From: Sphingomonadales bacterium UBA656
Lineage (GTDB): Bacteria > Pseudomonadota > Alphaproteobacteria > Sphingomonadales > Sphingomonadaceae
DNA: 64,000 bases
Assembly: GCA_002299895.1 (NCBI GenBank)
Contig: DBOC01000011.1
Span: 1-64,000, forward strand
Direction: 5' to 3'
The notes below the pieces were generated by a model. The model searched no databases. It was not told the origin of the DNA and saw only the letters and a list, made by a program, of their open reading frames with translations. Made by a program: the position numbers and the translations under genes. Shown one piece after another: positions 27,260-36,020 of the stretch; position 1 is the stretch's first letter; every line of letters starts with the position of its first letter.

Positions 27260-27612
27260 CCGACGTAAAAACACGCGCACGCCCTGCCGCCGTCATGCTC
27301 ACCGCGGCATCCGAAGCACGGATAGCCGAACTGATGTCCAAAGCACCTCAAGATGCGATTGGCGTGAAGCTGTCCACCCCGCGTCGAGGCTGTTCAGGAC
27401 TTGCCTATTCGGTCGATTATGTGACTGAGGCCGTCGCGTTCGACGAAAAAATCGAAACGCCGGGCGGCGTTTTATACATTGATGGTGGCTCCGTGCTGTA
27501 TCTCATCGGTTCAATCATGGATTGGGTCGAGGATGAATTTGCCGCTGGCTTTGTATTTGCCAACCCCAATGCGACGGGAAGTTGCGGCTGTGGCGAGAGC
27601 TTTACCGTTTAA
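27256..27612 (+). CDS. sufA: A-type Fe-S carrier, SufA
   Basis: A 118-aa A-type carrier (SufA/IscA/ErpA family) that receives and delivers Fe-S clusters. The three cluster cysteines are C46 (RRGCSG), C110 and C112 (SCGCGESF). It is the last gene of the SUF operon and is coupled to sufT. Its stop overlaps the stop of the convergent protease gene by 3 nt, with no terminator between them. Confidence 0.94.
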   Translation: MTDVKTRARPAAVMLTAASEARIAELMSKAPQDAIGVKLSTPRRGCSGLAYSVDYVTEAVAFDEKIETPGGVLYIDGGSVLYLIGSIMDWVEDEFAAGFVFANPNATGSCGCGESFTV

Positions 27613-29987
27613 AAGTCGAACTGCAGACGGAATGCCACGCCCATGTCATCGGGCGCGTTTTCAAAATGGCCTGGTTCCTGACGCCAAAACAGGTTCGATG
27701 AGAAAGAGCCCCGTCTGACAGGTACGCTCCATGAAAGTTCGCTGGCGATCTCTCGCCCTGTTGGAGCGAGCGAAATCTGGCGGATCGCAAATGTGGTCCC
27801 AAGCGTCGCATAATCATAGGCCACAGGCAGATTGAGCGCGAGCCCGCCACGGGTGACACGCAAGGGCTGGGCAATACGAAACGCAATTCGGTCATAGTTG
27901 GTCAGCATATTGCCGCTCGACAGATCCAGCGAAAAGGCGTTACTGTTCAGCGCGCTTTGGCTCTTAAGCGATGCTGCGGCATTGCCGTGTGTCCATCCCT
28001 GCCGCCAGCTTGCGCCAAGTGACCAACCGCCAATCAGAGTGATATCACCTCGTCCGTCAACAAACAGGCTGCGCGCGCCATTTTGGCCAATGAAGTTGGC
28101 GAAGCGCGCGCCAAGCAGGGTTTCGTTCTCCAGCATCCAATTTGCACCGACAGCGAATTTGGCAGGACCAATTTGATGGTCCAGCGCCACGCCGATAGAG
28201 GAGTAAGGATAGCGATTAAGGCTCTTGCGCATAAACATTGCACCGCCACGTTCAAACAAACGCACATCGCCTGTTTCAACGCTTCCCGTGAAACCGAAAC
28301 GCCCCAGTCGATGGCGCAACGCAAAGGACTGTCCGGGTATGCGTTCAAATCCGCTGTCCATTTGCTCGACGCTGGCGGTCATAAACGCAGGCCCCGAAAT
28401 GCCCTGCAATGCCGCGACTTGGCCGGCAGCCGCTTGACGGATGCCAAGGCTAAACCGTGTGTCATGTGCGATGGTGGCACTGACGCGAGCTGCCAGGATA
28501 TGCGCTTGTGCCTGCTGCCCATTTGACAGAAGCAGTGGCGAAAGACGTAAGCTGCCGGAGTCGCTGGCGCTAATGGAAAAGGCGAGGTCGGTGGTTCCCC
28601 GCGAGATGCTGACGGATCGTCCCTGATCCACCAGAGCAGGAGTCAGCCGAAGACCTGACCCGCTGGGACTTATCCGATCAGCAATGTTGATCTCATACGC
28701 ACGGCCATAAATGTCCAGAACCACCGCATTGACCGCCATAAGCGACAATGCTGCGTCACCCATGGATATCGATGTTGTTCCGCCATTGCCGTTCAGTGCA
28801 ACAGCTGTGCTTGTACCGGCTAGCGACGTTGTTCCTGCAGGCGCAAAGGCCTGACCTATATCCAAGATGCCGCGCCCATAAAGCGCGTCAGTGCCAGGAG
28901 CTCCAGCGTCACGCGCCGACGTCAACAGCAGGTTCACAATCTGCGCGCCGGTTAAATTCGGAAAGGCTTGCGCCAACAAGGCTGCTGCACCAGCGATCTG
29001 TGGCGCAGAATAGGATGTGCCATTATAAACCCGCACAGAGGTCCCGCCATTGGCAGCAAACCGATAAATAGTGTCGTCGCGATATTCGCAGCAAATGCTT
29101 TGGCCCAGCGCAGACAATACTGCGTTCTGCGCAACCCCCGCTTTATTACTGAATTTTGTTGTTACACCATTGTCATCGACCGCTGTAGCAATGATCACAT
29201 GACCATTGCCGTTGGCCAATAATGCTTGCGCAAAGGGGCTCGGGCTATTCGGGTCAAATGCCGGATCTAATTTGTCCGCTTCATTTCCCGCCGACACGAC
29301 AACCACAATGCCAGCCAATGTCGCGCGACTTATCGCGTTGCGCAGCGCGCTACTCGCGCCACTCGCGCCGCCGAGCGAAATATTAATAACGCGCGCTTTA
29401 TTGTCCACAGCACGGTCAACGCCAGCAGCGATAGCAGAATCGAAGAACGAACATCCCGCTTCGTCCAAGCCCGTACTTGTTGCGGTGCAGCTTCCCGCTT
29501 GATCGGCGCGCAAGGCCAATATTGTCGCGTTGTAAGCTATACCGTGGACATCGCGGTCGTCCTTGGCGGCAGCCAAAACGCGCGAAATGCTTGTTCCGTG
29601 GCCATCATCGTCGCCAAGCGGCCGGTTAGCACCTGTTACATCCCCCGACTGCGCATGGATTCGGCCCGCAAACTCATGGCTATTTGGGTCAATCCCTGAA
29701 TCAATTACACCAACAGTGACCCCGCGCCCACTGGCCCCTGCTTGATAAGCCACGATAGCCCGATGAAAACTTGGGCCATCTGACTGAATATACTCGGCGG
29801 TCGTAAAACTTGGCGGTGGCGGTGGTGGGGGTGGAGTTGGTACCGGTGGCACCGGCGGTAAATCGGACGAAGGTGGAGCCGGCAGCGGTGTTGGGCGGAC
29901 GTCGTTTCCTCCGCAAGCCGACAACGCGAGTGCGAAAATGGTCGAACTGCCAATTGCAATTTTGCGCCCAAAACGCAGTTCATCCAT
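27609..29987 (-). CDS. Secreted subtilisin-like (S8) protease with autotransporter-like C-terminus
   Basis: A 792-aa protein with a signal peptide ending in a lipobox-like ALSACGG (C25), a Pro-rich linker (about residues 30-60) and a subtilisin domain (about 85-385). The catalytic triad is D96 (VIDSGID), H130 (GHGTS) and S325 (NGTSYSAP). The C-terminal 350 residues are Gly/Ser-rich with alternating hydrophobic strands and end in FRLQFDF, resembling an autotransporter barrel. It is therefore likely a surface-exposed protease. A lipobox together with a barrel is unusual. The Met at 29987 is preferred because the signal sequence starts there; the frame is open to 30023. Confidence 0.87.
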   Translation of the reverse strand: MDELRFGRKIAIGSSTIFALALSACGGNDVRPTPLPAPPSSDLPPVPPVPTPPPPPPPPSFTTAEYIQSDGPSFHRAIVAYQAGASGRGVTVGVIDSGIDPNSHEFAGRIHAQSGDVTGANRPLGDDDGHGTSISRVLAAAKDDRDVHGIAYNATILALRADQAGSCTATSTGLDEAGCSFFDSAIAAGVDRAVDNKARVINISLGGASGASSALRNAISRATLAGIVVVVSAGNEADKLDPAFDPNSPSPFAQALLANGNGHVIIATAVDDNGVTTKFSNKAGVAQNAVLSALGQSICCEYRDDTIYRFAANGGTSVRVYNGTSYSAPQIAGAAALLAQAFPNLTGAQIVNLLLTSARDAGAPGTDALYGRGILDIGQAFAPAGTTSLAGTSTAVALNGNGGTTSISMGDAALSLMAVNAVVLDIYGRAYEINIADRISPSGSGLRLTPALVDQGRSVSISRGTTDLAFSISASDSGSLRLSPLLLSNGQQAQAHILAARVSATIAHDTRFSLGIRQAAAGQVAALQGISGPAFMTASVEQMDSGFERIPGQSFALRHRLGRFGFTGSVETGDVRLFERGGAMFMRKSLNRYPYSSIGVALDHQIGPAKFAVGANWMLENETLLGARFANFIGQNGARSLFVDGRGDITLIGGWSLGASWRQGWTHGNAAASLKSQSALNSNAFSLDLSSGNMLTNYDRIAFRIAQPLRVTRGGLALNLPVAYDYATLGTTFAIRQISLAPTGREIASELSWSVPVRRGSFSSNLFWRQEPGHFENAPDDMGVAFRLQFDF

Positions 29988-30091
29988 TAGAATGCCACTT
30001 TCCGCGATAGAACTTACAGTCACGCATTATTCGCTTTTGCTAATCGTAACGTCCCCGTTGAGTAAAGCTGCTTTTCTAGCTAGGCAGCTGG

Positions 30092-30766
30092 ATGCATTCC
30101 CGTTTCGACCATATCGACAGTTGGATTTTTGATCTAGACTTAACCCTTTACGGGCCAGAGGCAAATATCATGGCGCAAGTTCGGGACCGAATTGCGTTAT
30201 ATGTTGAACGATATTTTAACATCAGCTCAGACGCTGCGCATCACATCCGGCATACTTATTGGAAGAAATATGGCACCACGCTGGGCGGATTAATGGCCGA
30301 ACATGCCGTTGACCCGCATGGTTATCTCGATTTCGTCCATGATGTGGACATGAGCTTGTTAAAGCATGCGCCGGATCTCCGCGTCCAGATCGAAGCTTTA
30401 CCAGGACGCAAGCTGATTTTCACCAATGCAGATGCACCTTATGCGCATCGGGTTTTGGCGGCGCGTGGCCTTGATGGCGTGTTTGAAGATATATTCGACA
30501 TTCACCGGATGCAGCATGTCCCAAAGCCTGCATCAGTTAGTTACGACAGGCTGTGCAATGAGCTCCATATCGACCCCGCTCGCGCGCTTTTTGTCGAAGA
30601 CTCAGCGCATAATCTTGGTCCGGCAAAGGCCTTGGGGATGACAACTATCTGGGTGAATCATGATATCGCAGTTGACAGAGCCGACACCGCGCCATTTATC
30701 GATCACGAGATTGCCGACATAAGTGGATGGCTTTCGTCAATCCACACCATTGAAAGAACGATATGA
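30092..30766 (+). CDS. HAD-family pyrimidine 5'-nucleotidase
   Basis: A 224-aa HAD hydrolase of the pyrimidine 5'-nucleotidase (SDT1/PHM8-like) group. Motif I is FDLDLTLYGP, motif II is FTNADAPYAH, motif III includes KPASVSY and motif IV is FVEDSAHNLGPAK. It probably dephosphorylates pyrimidine nucleoside monophosphates. The end overlaps dapD by 4 nt, so they are co-transcribed; this coupling is regular in sphingomonads as far as I know and does not imply a shared pathway. Confidence 0.87.
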   Translation: MHSRFDHIDSWIFDLDLTLYGPEANIMAQVRDRIALYVERYFNISSDAAHHIRHTYWKKYGTTLGGLMAEHAVDPHGYLDFVHDVDMSLLKHAPDLRVQIEALPGRKLIFTNADAPYAHRVLAARGLDGVFEDIFDIHRMQHVPKPASVSYDRLCNELHIDPARALFVEDSAHNLGPAKALGMTTIWVNHDIAVDRADTAPFIDHEIADISGWLSSIHTIERTI

Positions 30767-31602
30767 CCGACCAACTTGCCACAATCATTGATGCCGCATG
30801 GGACGCCCGCGACGGCGTTTCCAGTGCTACCAAAGGCGAAGTACGCGACGCGGTGCAGACAGCTTTGGCTGGCTTAGATGATGGGTCGTACCGCGTTGCC
30901 GAGAAGCTGGCGGGCAGTTGGCAGGTGCACCAGTGGTTGAAAAAAGCTGTGCTTTTGTCCTTCCGCCTCAATGACAATATTTTGGTCGATGGTGGGGCGT
31001 CCGGTGCACCTGCTTACGATAAGGTGCCTTCAAAATTTTGCGATTGGGATGCCGATCGTTTTCGCCATGCAGGTTTCCGCGTTGTACCAGGTGCCGTCGC
31101 CCGACATGGCAGCTATGTAGGCAAAAACGTTGTCCTGATGCCTAGCTTTGTCAACATCGGCGCGCGCGTTGACGATGGAACAATGGTCGATACTTGGGCA
31201 ACCGTCGGCAGTTGCGCGCAAATTGGTAAGAATGTGCATTTGTCCGGCGGCGTTGGCATTGGCGGTGTGTTGGAACCATTGCAGGCCGGGCCAGTAATCA
31301 TCGAAGACAATTGCTTCATCGGAGCGCGGTCAGAAGTTGTCGAGGGCGTGATCGTCGAAGAAGGTGCCGTTCTGTCCATGGGCGTATTCATCAGCTCAAC
31401 CAGCAAGATTATCGATCGCACGACAGGCGAGATATTCGTTGGCCGCGTCCCCGCTTACTCGGTCGTGGTGCCTGGCTCAATCCCCGGCAAGGCCTTGCCC
31501 GATGGCAGCCCCGGGCCCAATTTGTCCTGCGCCGTGATCGTCAAGCGCGTCGATGCGCAGACCCGTGCAAAGACCGCAATCAACGACCTGTTGAGGGATT
31601 AA
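30763..31602 (+). CDS. dapD: Tetrahydrodipicolinate N-succinyltransferase
   Basis: A 279-aa DapD, which succinylates tetrahydrodipicolinate in the succinylase branch of lysine and diaminopimelate synthesis. An N-terminal helical domain (1-90) is followed by a left-handed beta-helix of hexapeptide repeats (about 100-250) with GSYVGKNVVLMPSFVNIGARVDDG and CAQIGKNVHLSGGVGIGGVLEP. The C-terminal NLSCAVIVKRVDAQTR is diagnostic. The start overlaps the nucleotidase stop by 4 nt. Confidence 0.97.
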   Translation: MTDQLATIIDAAWDARDGVSSATKGEVRDAVQTALAGLDDGSYRVAEKLAGSWQVHQWLKKAVLLSFRLNDNILVDGGASGAPAYDKVPSKFCDWDADRFRHAGFRVVPGAVARHGSYVGKNVVLMPSFVNIGARVDDGTMVDTWATVGSCAQIGKNVHLSGGVGIGGVLEPLQAGPVIIEDNCFIGARSEVVEGVIVEEGAVLSMGVFISSTSKIIDRTTGEIFVGRVPAYSVVVPGSIPGKALPDGSPGPNLSCAVIVKRVDAQTRAKTAINDLLRD

Positions 31603-31726
31603 CTCGACGAACTGAGTATCTTGTGAAGTAATCCCGTTGCAATTCGGAATGAATCGCTCCATAAAATCAAAGCGGACCGGGCCCCTCTGACGCTCGCTTC
31701 TTCGGAAGGAACGTGATGTCGGCCGC

Positions 31727-31805
31727 ATCGGATGTTTCCGGTGCATTGGTCAGGCGGTCTTCACATACCCCCGAAATACGCTAAACCAATCCCGGAACAT
31801 CCGAT
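31727..31805. other. 79-nt long-stem structured element
   Basis: A 79-nt segment between dapD and the DUF465 gene folds on paper into one extended hairpin. ATCGGATGTT-T-CCGG (31727-31741) pairs with CCGGAACATCCGAT (31792-31805) with a single bulge, then ATTGGT (31745-31750) pairs with ACCAAT (31785-31790), leaving a 34-nt loop. About 20 base pairs in total, no U-tract. It could be a 5'-UTR element of the DUF465 gene, a small RNA or a palindromic intergenic repeat. I know no matching family. Confidence 0.5.
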
Positions 31806-31837
31806 TGAACTTAAACAATGTTCAAAGAGGATGAGCT

Positions 31838-32032
31838 ATGACATTTTCGTCATTCCGATTGTTGCAATATCACCAGAAAATTGACCGCGAGTTACGCGCT
31901 GAGATTACACGGCGATGGCCCGATATGTTTCGCATTCAAAAACTGAAGCGGCTTAAGCTGGCGATCAAAGATCGGCTTCAGAGCCATGCACAATGTCCTT
32001 TGCGGAGGCCATTGCGGCTAAGAAAAATCTAA
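31838..32032 (+). CDS. DUF465 (YdcH-like) small protein
   Basis: A 64-aa basic protein of the DUF465/YdcH type. The signature is a helical hairpin: LLQYHQKIDRELRAEI, then a turn and FRIQKLKRLKLAIKDRL. A good AGAGGAT precedes the ATG. Function is unknown for the family. It lies alone between dapD and terC, directly behind the 79-nt hairpin element. Confidence 0.8.
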   Translation: MTFSSFRLLQYHQKIDRELRAEITRRWPDMFRIQKLKRLKLAIKDRLQSHAQCPLRRPLRLRKI

Positions 32033-32050
32033 AATTTTAAACTAACGCAC

Positions 32051-32072
32051 CACGCGGGTTTTCGACCGCGTG
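32051..32072 (+). other. Hairpin between the DUF465 gene and terC
   Basis: CACGCGG and CCGCGTG form a perfect 7-bp stem with an 8-nt loop 33 nt before the terC start. No U-run follows, so it is a weak terminator at best. It does not show the conserved elements of the yybP-ykoY manganese riboswitch that can precede TerC-family genes. Confidence 0.3.
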
Positions 32073-32104
32073 TGGACGACATTAGGTAAAACAGGGAATA
32101 TTTC

Positions 32105-33094
32105 ATGGAATTTTTGACAATGGATTGGTTGGGGACTCCAGTCTGGTTTTGGCTCGCTTTTTTGAGCATTGTTATCACGCTCACGGCTTTTGACCTTGGC
32201 ATCCTGCATAAAGAGGACACGGAAATGGGCATCGCAGAGAGCCTGAAGCTGTCCGCTTTCTACATCAGCATTGCACTGCTGTTTGGCCTATGGGTCTGGT
32301 TCCAAAAAGGCGCCGACATGGGCATGAAATATTATACTGGCTTCTTCATCGAAAAGGCCCTTTCAATCGACAATGTCTTCGTCATAAGCCTGATTTTCAC
32401 CTTCTTCGCTATTCCGCGCAAATATCAATATCGTGCGCTTTTGTGGGGTATCATCGCGGTCATCGTGCTGCGCGGCCTCATGATCGCCGCAGGGGCTGCC
32501 ATTGTGCAGGAATATTATTGGACGCTCTACATTTTCGCGGTTTTCCTCATCGGGACCGGTATCAAGATGCTGTTTAGCGGTGACCAGGAAATGGACGTCG
32601 CCAAAAATCCAGTGGTCAAATATATCTCAACACATATGCGCGTGACCAAGGAACTTCATGCCGAGAAGTTTTTCGTCAAGGTGCCTGACGAGAAGACGGG
32701 CAAGATGGTGCGTGCAGCCACGCCACTGTTCTTGGCGCTGGTCGTCATCAACCTAGCTGACCTTGTGTTTGCGGTGGACTCGGTGCCCGCAATCTTTGCA
32801 ATCACAACCGATACCTTCATTGTCTATACGTCCAACATCATGGCCATATTGGGCCTGCGTGCTTTGTATTTTGCGTTGGCAGCGATGGTCCATCGATTCC
32901 ATTATCTCAAATACGCGCTGGCGCTTGTTTTGGTATTTATTGGTTCAAAGATCTTCGTGTCGGACTTCCTGCTAGATGGAGAGAAATTCCCGCCGGTCTT
33001 GAGCCTTGGCGTTACCTTCGGCCTTATCTTGGGCGGCATCCTATTTTCCCTCTGGAAGACCAAGGATGACGGCCAAGCGCAAGCGCCTCATTGA
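32105..33094 (+). CDS. TerC family membrane protein
   Basis: A 329-aa, about 9-helix protein of the TerC family (Alx/YceF-like), related to tellurium-resistance TerC. FFIEKALSIDNVFVISLIFTFF and VINLADLVFAVDSVPAIFAIT carry the conserved acidic residues in membrane helices. Recent family knowledge points to Mn2+ or Ca2+ export. A central soluble loop is at about 165-210. It lies alone, convergent with an HNH gene. Confidence 0.92.
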   Translation: MEFLTMDWLGTPVWFWLAFLSIVITLTAFDLGILHKEDTEMGIAESLKLSAFYISIALLFGLWVWFQKGADMGMKYYTGFFIEKALSIDNVFVISLIFTFFAIPRKYQYRALLWGIIAVIVLRGLMIAAGAAIVQEYYWTLYIFAVFLIGTGIKMLFSGDQEMDVAKNPVVKYISTHMRVTKELHAEKFFVKVPDEKTGKMVRAATPLFLALVVINLADLVFAVDSVPAIFAITTDTFIVYTSNIMAILGLRALYFALAAMVHRFHYLKYALALVLVFIGSKIFVSDFLLDGEKFPPVLSLGVTFGLILGGILFSLWKTKDDGQAQAPH

Positions 33095-33124
33095 GGCACA
33101 GGATTCGCGCCTGCACGGCAGGTA

Positions 33125-33445
33125 TCAACGACGGTCTTTGGTGGGCGCATTAAAGTCGGGCGGTTTGTTGGCTATCCAGTCGACAAACCGCCCGATTTCA
33201 TCATGTGCCAATAATGCCTCCGGCGTTGCGAAGCGCTTTTCGAGATCGCTGTTCGTGAAATTGGCGTGGATGGTGCGGTGACAAATTGGGTGCACCGGCT
33301 GACGCGCTTTCCCGCCCCGGCTTTTGGGCACGGGATGGTGCCATTCGGTCACGTTCCCCATTGGGCGGGAGCAAAGCCAGCAGTTTAATTCTGGCTCCGC
33401 CGATGCATCATCCGGCTCATAATGATCACGAATTTTTCGTGCCAT
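33125..33445 (-). CDS. HNH endonuclease-type protein
   Basis: A 106-aa small HNH-motif protein. Zinc-type cysteines C22/C25, then WHHPVP (H36, H37) and C55-H56...H60 with a following N form the core beta-beta-alpha-metal pattern (WHHPVPKSRGG, HPICHRTIHANF). Such solo HNH proteins are common and of unknown role; there is no restriction-modification, toxin or phage context here. The ribosome-binding site is weak. Confidence 0.82.
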   Translation of the reverse strand: MARKIRDHYEPDDASAEPELNCWLCSRPMGNVTEWHHPVPKSRGGKARQPVHPICHRTIHANFTNSDLEKRFATPEALLAHDEIGRFVDWIANKPPDFNAPTKDRR

Positions 33446-33477
33446 AAGGGTTTCTCTGCAAATAACCGTTCCAATGA

Positions 33478-34812
33478 TTAGTTTTTGCTGGATCCAAGCA
33501 AATCGAGCACAGCAGCGGTTGTTGCCTCAATGCCCAATCGAACAGATGGTTCCGGATCAATTTTGAACAAAGGAGAATGGTGCCCCGCCACTGGCGTCCC
33601 GCCATTTTTGGCTGCGGCAATCCATGCAGGATTGCTTCCACCAACTGCGAAATAATAGCCAGGGATGCCATATTGTTGATCGACGAAGAAGGCGAAGTCT
33701 TCAGCGCCCATATTGGTCTGGCGGAATGGTATCACCACATCCTTACCCAAGGTAATTGCGATAGCTCCGTTCAAACGGCGGGCAAGCGCGCCATCATTGA
33801 CCGTCACCGGTGTGCTTTCTTTCACCGTGACAATGGGCAATTTGTCCTGCGGTAAGCCATGCGCCGCGCCAATGCCCTTAGCAACGCGCTCAATGGAGGC
33901 AATCAGTTGATCCCGCACGGCCTGACTATTGGAGCGCACTGTTACCTGCAAATCGGCATATTCGGATATAATATTGTGCTTTGTCCCGGCGTGGAAAGCG
34001 CCAACAGTAATCACGCCAGGGTCCAATGGTCCCTTTTCGCGGCTGATAATTGATTGCAGACCGACAACGATCTGTGAAGCAATATAGACCGGATCGCGGC
34101 CCAAATGCGGGGCGGCGCCATGGGTGGCGATGCCGGGAACGCGGATATCGACGCTGTCGGCGGACGAATATTGAATGCCTTCTGAAGCCGCGATTTTGCC
34201 AGTCTCAAGCTCTGCCGCGACATGGAAAGCCAGTGCATAATCCGGCTTTGGAAAACGGGTGTATAACCCATCCTGTATCATCGCCTTTGCGCCACCAACA
34301 CGTTCTTCCGCCGGTTGGACGATAAACAATACCGTCCCCTTCCAGCGATTCTTCATCCGCGCCAGCTGGCGCGCGGTGCCTACCAATGAGGTGATATGCA
34401 CATCATGACCGCACGCATGCATCACAGGCATTTCAAGGCCATCAACGCCGACCTGCTTGACGGTAGACGCATTGGCAAGACCCGACCGCTCCTGCACAGG
34501 AAGACCGTCCATGTCAGCGCGGATGAGGACCACCGGACCATCGCCATTTTTCAACATGCCAACAACACCGGTGCCGCCGACTTTCTCGGTTACGAGCATG
34601 CCGGGGACAGCACGCAATTCCTGCGCCATACGCGCGGCGGTCTTAAATTCACGGAACGACAATTCGGGGTTGCGATGAAAATGGTCCCACAGGCTCGCCA
34701 GCGACTTGTCATAATCGGCCTTGATCGAGTCAGCGTAATCCGGCTGCGCGGCAGCTGGCGTTACGACCAATGCGCTGGCCAATAATGCGCCCAAAATGGA
34801 CTTTTTCATCAT
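33478..34812 (-). CDS. M20 family amidohydrolase, secreted
   Basis: A 444-aa metallo-amidohydrolase/peptidase of the M20D group (hippurate or N-acyl amino acid hydrolase-like). A signal peptide (MKKSILGALLASALVVTPAAAQ) puts it in the periplasm. Zinc-binding segments include IRADMDGLPV and HACGHDVHITSLVG, with the catalytic Glu in PAEERVGGA. GGGGGAAG precedes the start. Likely removes acyl groups from amino acids or peptides. The beta-lactamase-like gene lies 50 nt upstream and could share the transcript. Confidence 0.9.
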   Translation of the reverse strand: MMKKSILGALLASALVVTPAAAQPDYADSIKADYDKSLASLWDHFHRNPELSFREFKTAARMAQELRAVPGMLVTEKVGGTGVVGMLKNGDGPVVLIRADMDGLPVQERSGLANASTVKQVGVDGLEMPVMHACGHDVHITSLVGTARQLARMKNRWKGTVLFIVQPAEERVGGAKAMIQDGLYTRFPKPDYALAFHVAAELETGKIAASEGIQYSSADSVDIRVPGIATHGAAPHLGRDPVYIASQIVVGLQSIISREKGPLDPGVITVGAFHAGTKHNIISEYADLQVTVRSNSQAVRDQLIASIERVAKGIGAAHGLPQDKLPIVTVKESTPVTVNDGALARRLNGAIAITLGKDVVIPFRQTNMGAEDFAFFVDQQYGIPGYYFAVGGSNPAWIAAAKNGGTPVAGHHSPLFKIDPEPSVRLGIEATTAAVLDLLGSSKN

Positions 34813-34862
34813 TTTACTTCCCCCTTGTTATCCCAATTTTTAATTATCTGTCCGCGACGCTA

Positions 34863-36020
34863 TCATGGACACCGGTCAAAGCAATGCCCGACTGTCGAAA
34901 ATTCATCGACCATGGTCACGTAGCGGTAAAAGCCCCTGCGTTCGGCAGGATTGATCCAAAAACCTGCGCGTAGCGAATATGCCTCCCCCACATGACCGAA
35001 CCAGCGATGACCGGCCTTGTCAGTCAACCAATGCACGCCAAGGCCATAGCCTGTAAAATAGCCTTTATCATCATCACCATTTTTGCCATCGAACGTCCAG
35101 ACTGGACCGATCATCTCGGCAAAGCTTTTCGGCGACAATAACGGCGCGCCATTGCCCAATAGCAATTGACCGATTTTCACCATATCGCGTGCCGAAATAC
35201 GCAAGCCGCCTTGCGGGCTGAAAGCCGACCCATTGCGGCCAATTTGGTATAGCTTGTCGACGTCGCAACTGCCGTCGCTGGCGGGGTAGACCGCGCATGG
35301 ATCAGGCCCACGCAGCGGAGCATCACGTGCAAGATCCCCATTGGGTCGCAATAATGTTACAGCCTGCGCGCGCCGCCGGTCGCTGCACCCGGCACCCCAA
35401 TTATAACAGGCATCCAACCCAAGCGGCATCAACACCAGCCGCGCCATCAGGCGGTCAAACCTCTCGCCCGTTGCGCCTTCCATTACTGCCGCAATCAAAG
35501 GTGAATTGATATTCGCGTAAGAAAAATAAGTGCCCGGCGCGTGGACCAATTCCCATGCCTTAGGGTTAGCAAGTACGGCCTCAAGGCTGCCATCCAATGG
35601 TACGATATAGTCCACAGTGTCACGCAAACCGCTTTGATGCGATAACAAGGCGCGTAAGGTAATCGGCGCATCGGGAAAAGACGGGTTGCGGACCCGCCAA
35701 CCCAGATAGTCATTAACGTCTCGATCGAGGTCGAGCTTGCCTTGCTCGACAAGCCGCATGACGCCAATAGCGACGACCAATTTCGAAATAGACGCAACCC
35801 GCGCTGGGTCATCTATGGTCACGGCCCGCCCGGCAACGCCTGCATCGCCCGTAACTATCTCTTGGATGATTCTATCCGATGTGAAGTCGACTTTGACCAT
35901 TGCAGGCCGGATAGCGGTTTGGCCAGACAGCGTTTCCGCACGACCGGACGCTGACCATCCGAAGGCCATCACTATCGCAAGCGTTGCACAAGCTAAACAT
36001 ATGTTGCGTAGATATATCAT
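34863..36020 (-). CDS. Serine hydrolase, beta-lactamase/D-Ala-D-Ala carboxypeptidase-like
   Basis: A 385-aa periplasmic serine hydrolase. An N-terminal signal sequence (first ~28 residues) leads to the catalytic domain with SxxK at S77-I-S-K80 and YxN at Y168-A-N170. SHQSGLRD is also typical of this family. It could act on peptidoglycan-like or ester substrates; no beta-lactam resistance can be claimed. The start overlaps the DUF3617 stop by 4 nt. Confidence 0.87.
   Translation of the reverse strand: MIYLRNICLACATLAIVMAFGWSASGRAETLSGQTAIRPAMVKVDFTSDRIIQEIVTGDAGVAGRAVTIDDPARVASISKLVVAIGVMRLVEQGKLDLDRDVNDYLGWRVRNPSFPDAPITLRALLSHQSGLRDTVDYIVPLDGSLEAVLANPKAWELVHAPGTYFSYANINSPLIAAVMEGATGERFDRLMARLVLMPLGLDACYNWGAGCSDRRRAQAVTLLRPNGDLARDAPLRGPDPCAVYPASDGSCDVDKLYQIGRNGSAFSPQGGLRISARDMVKIGQLLLGNGAPLLSPKSFAEMIGPVWTFDGKNGDDDKGYFTGYGLGVHWLTDKAGHRWFGHVGEAYSLRAGFWINPAERRGFYRYVTMVDEFSTVGHCFDRCP

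Noticed and set aside
30066..30089. AGCTGC/GCAGCT inverted repeat before the nucleotidase start
   Set aside because: Arms are only 6 bp and easily due to chance, though they lie right before the ATG.
32033..32104. yybP-ykoY-type manganese riboswitch before terC
   Set aside because: The 72-nt gap holds only one short hairpin and none of the conserved loop elements, and it is too short for the full aptamer.
33125..33445. HNH gene as part of a defence or restriction system
   Set aside because: Its neighbours are terC and an amidohydrolase, with no methylase, helicase or toxin nearby.
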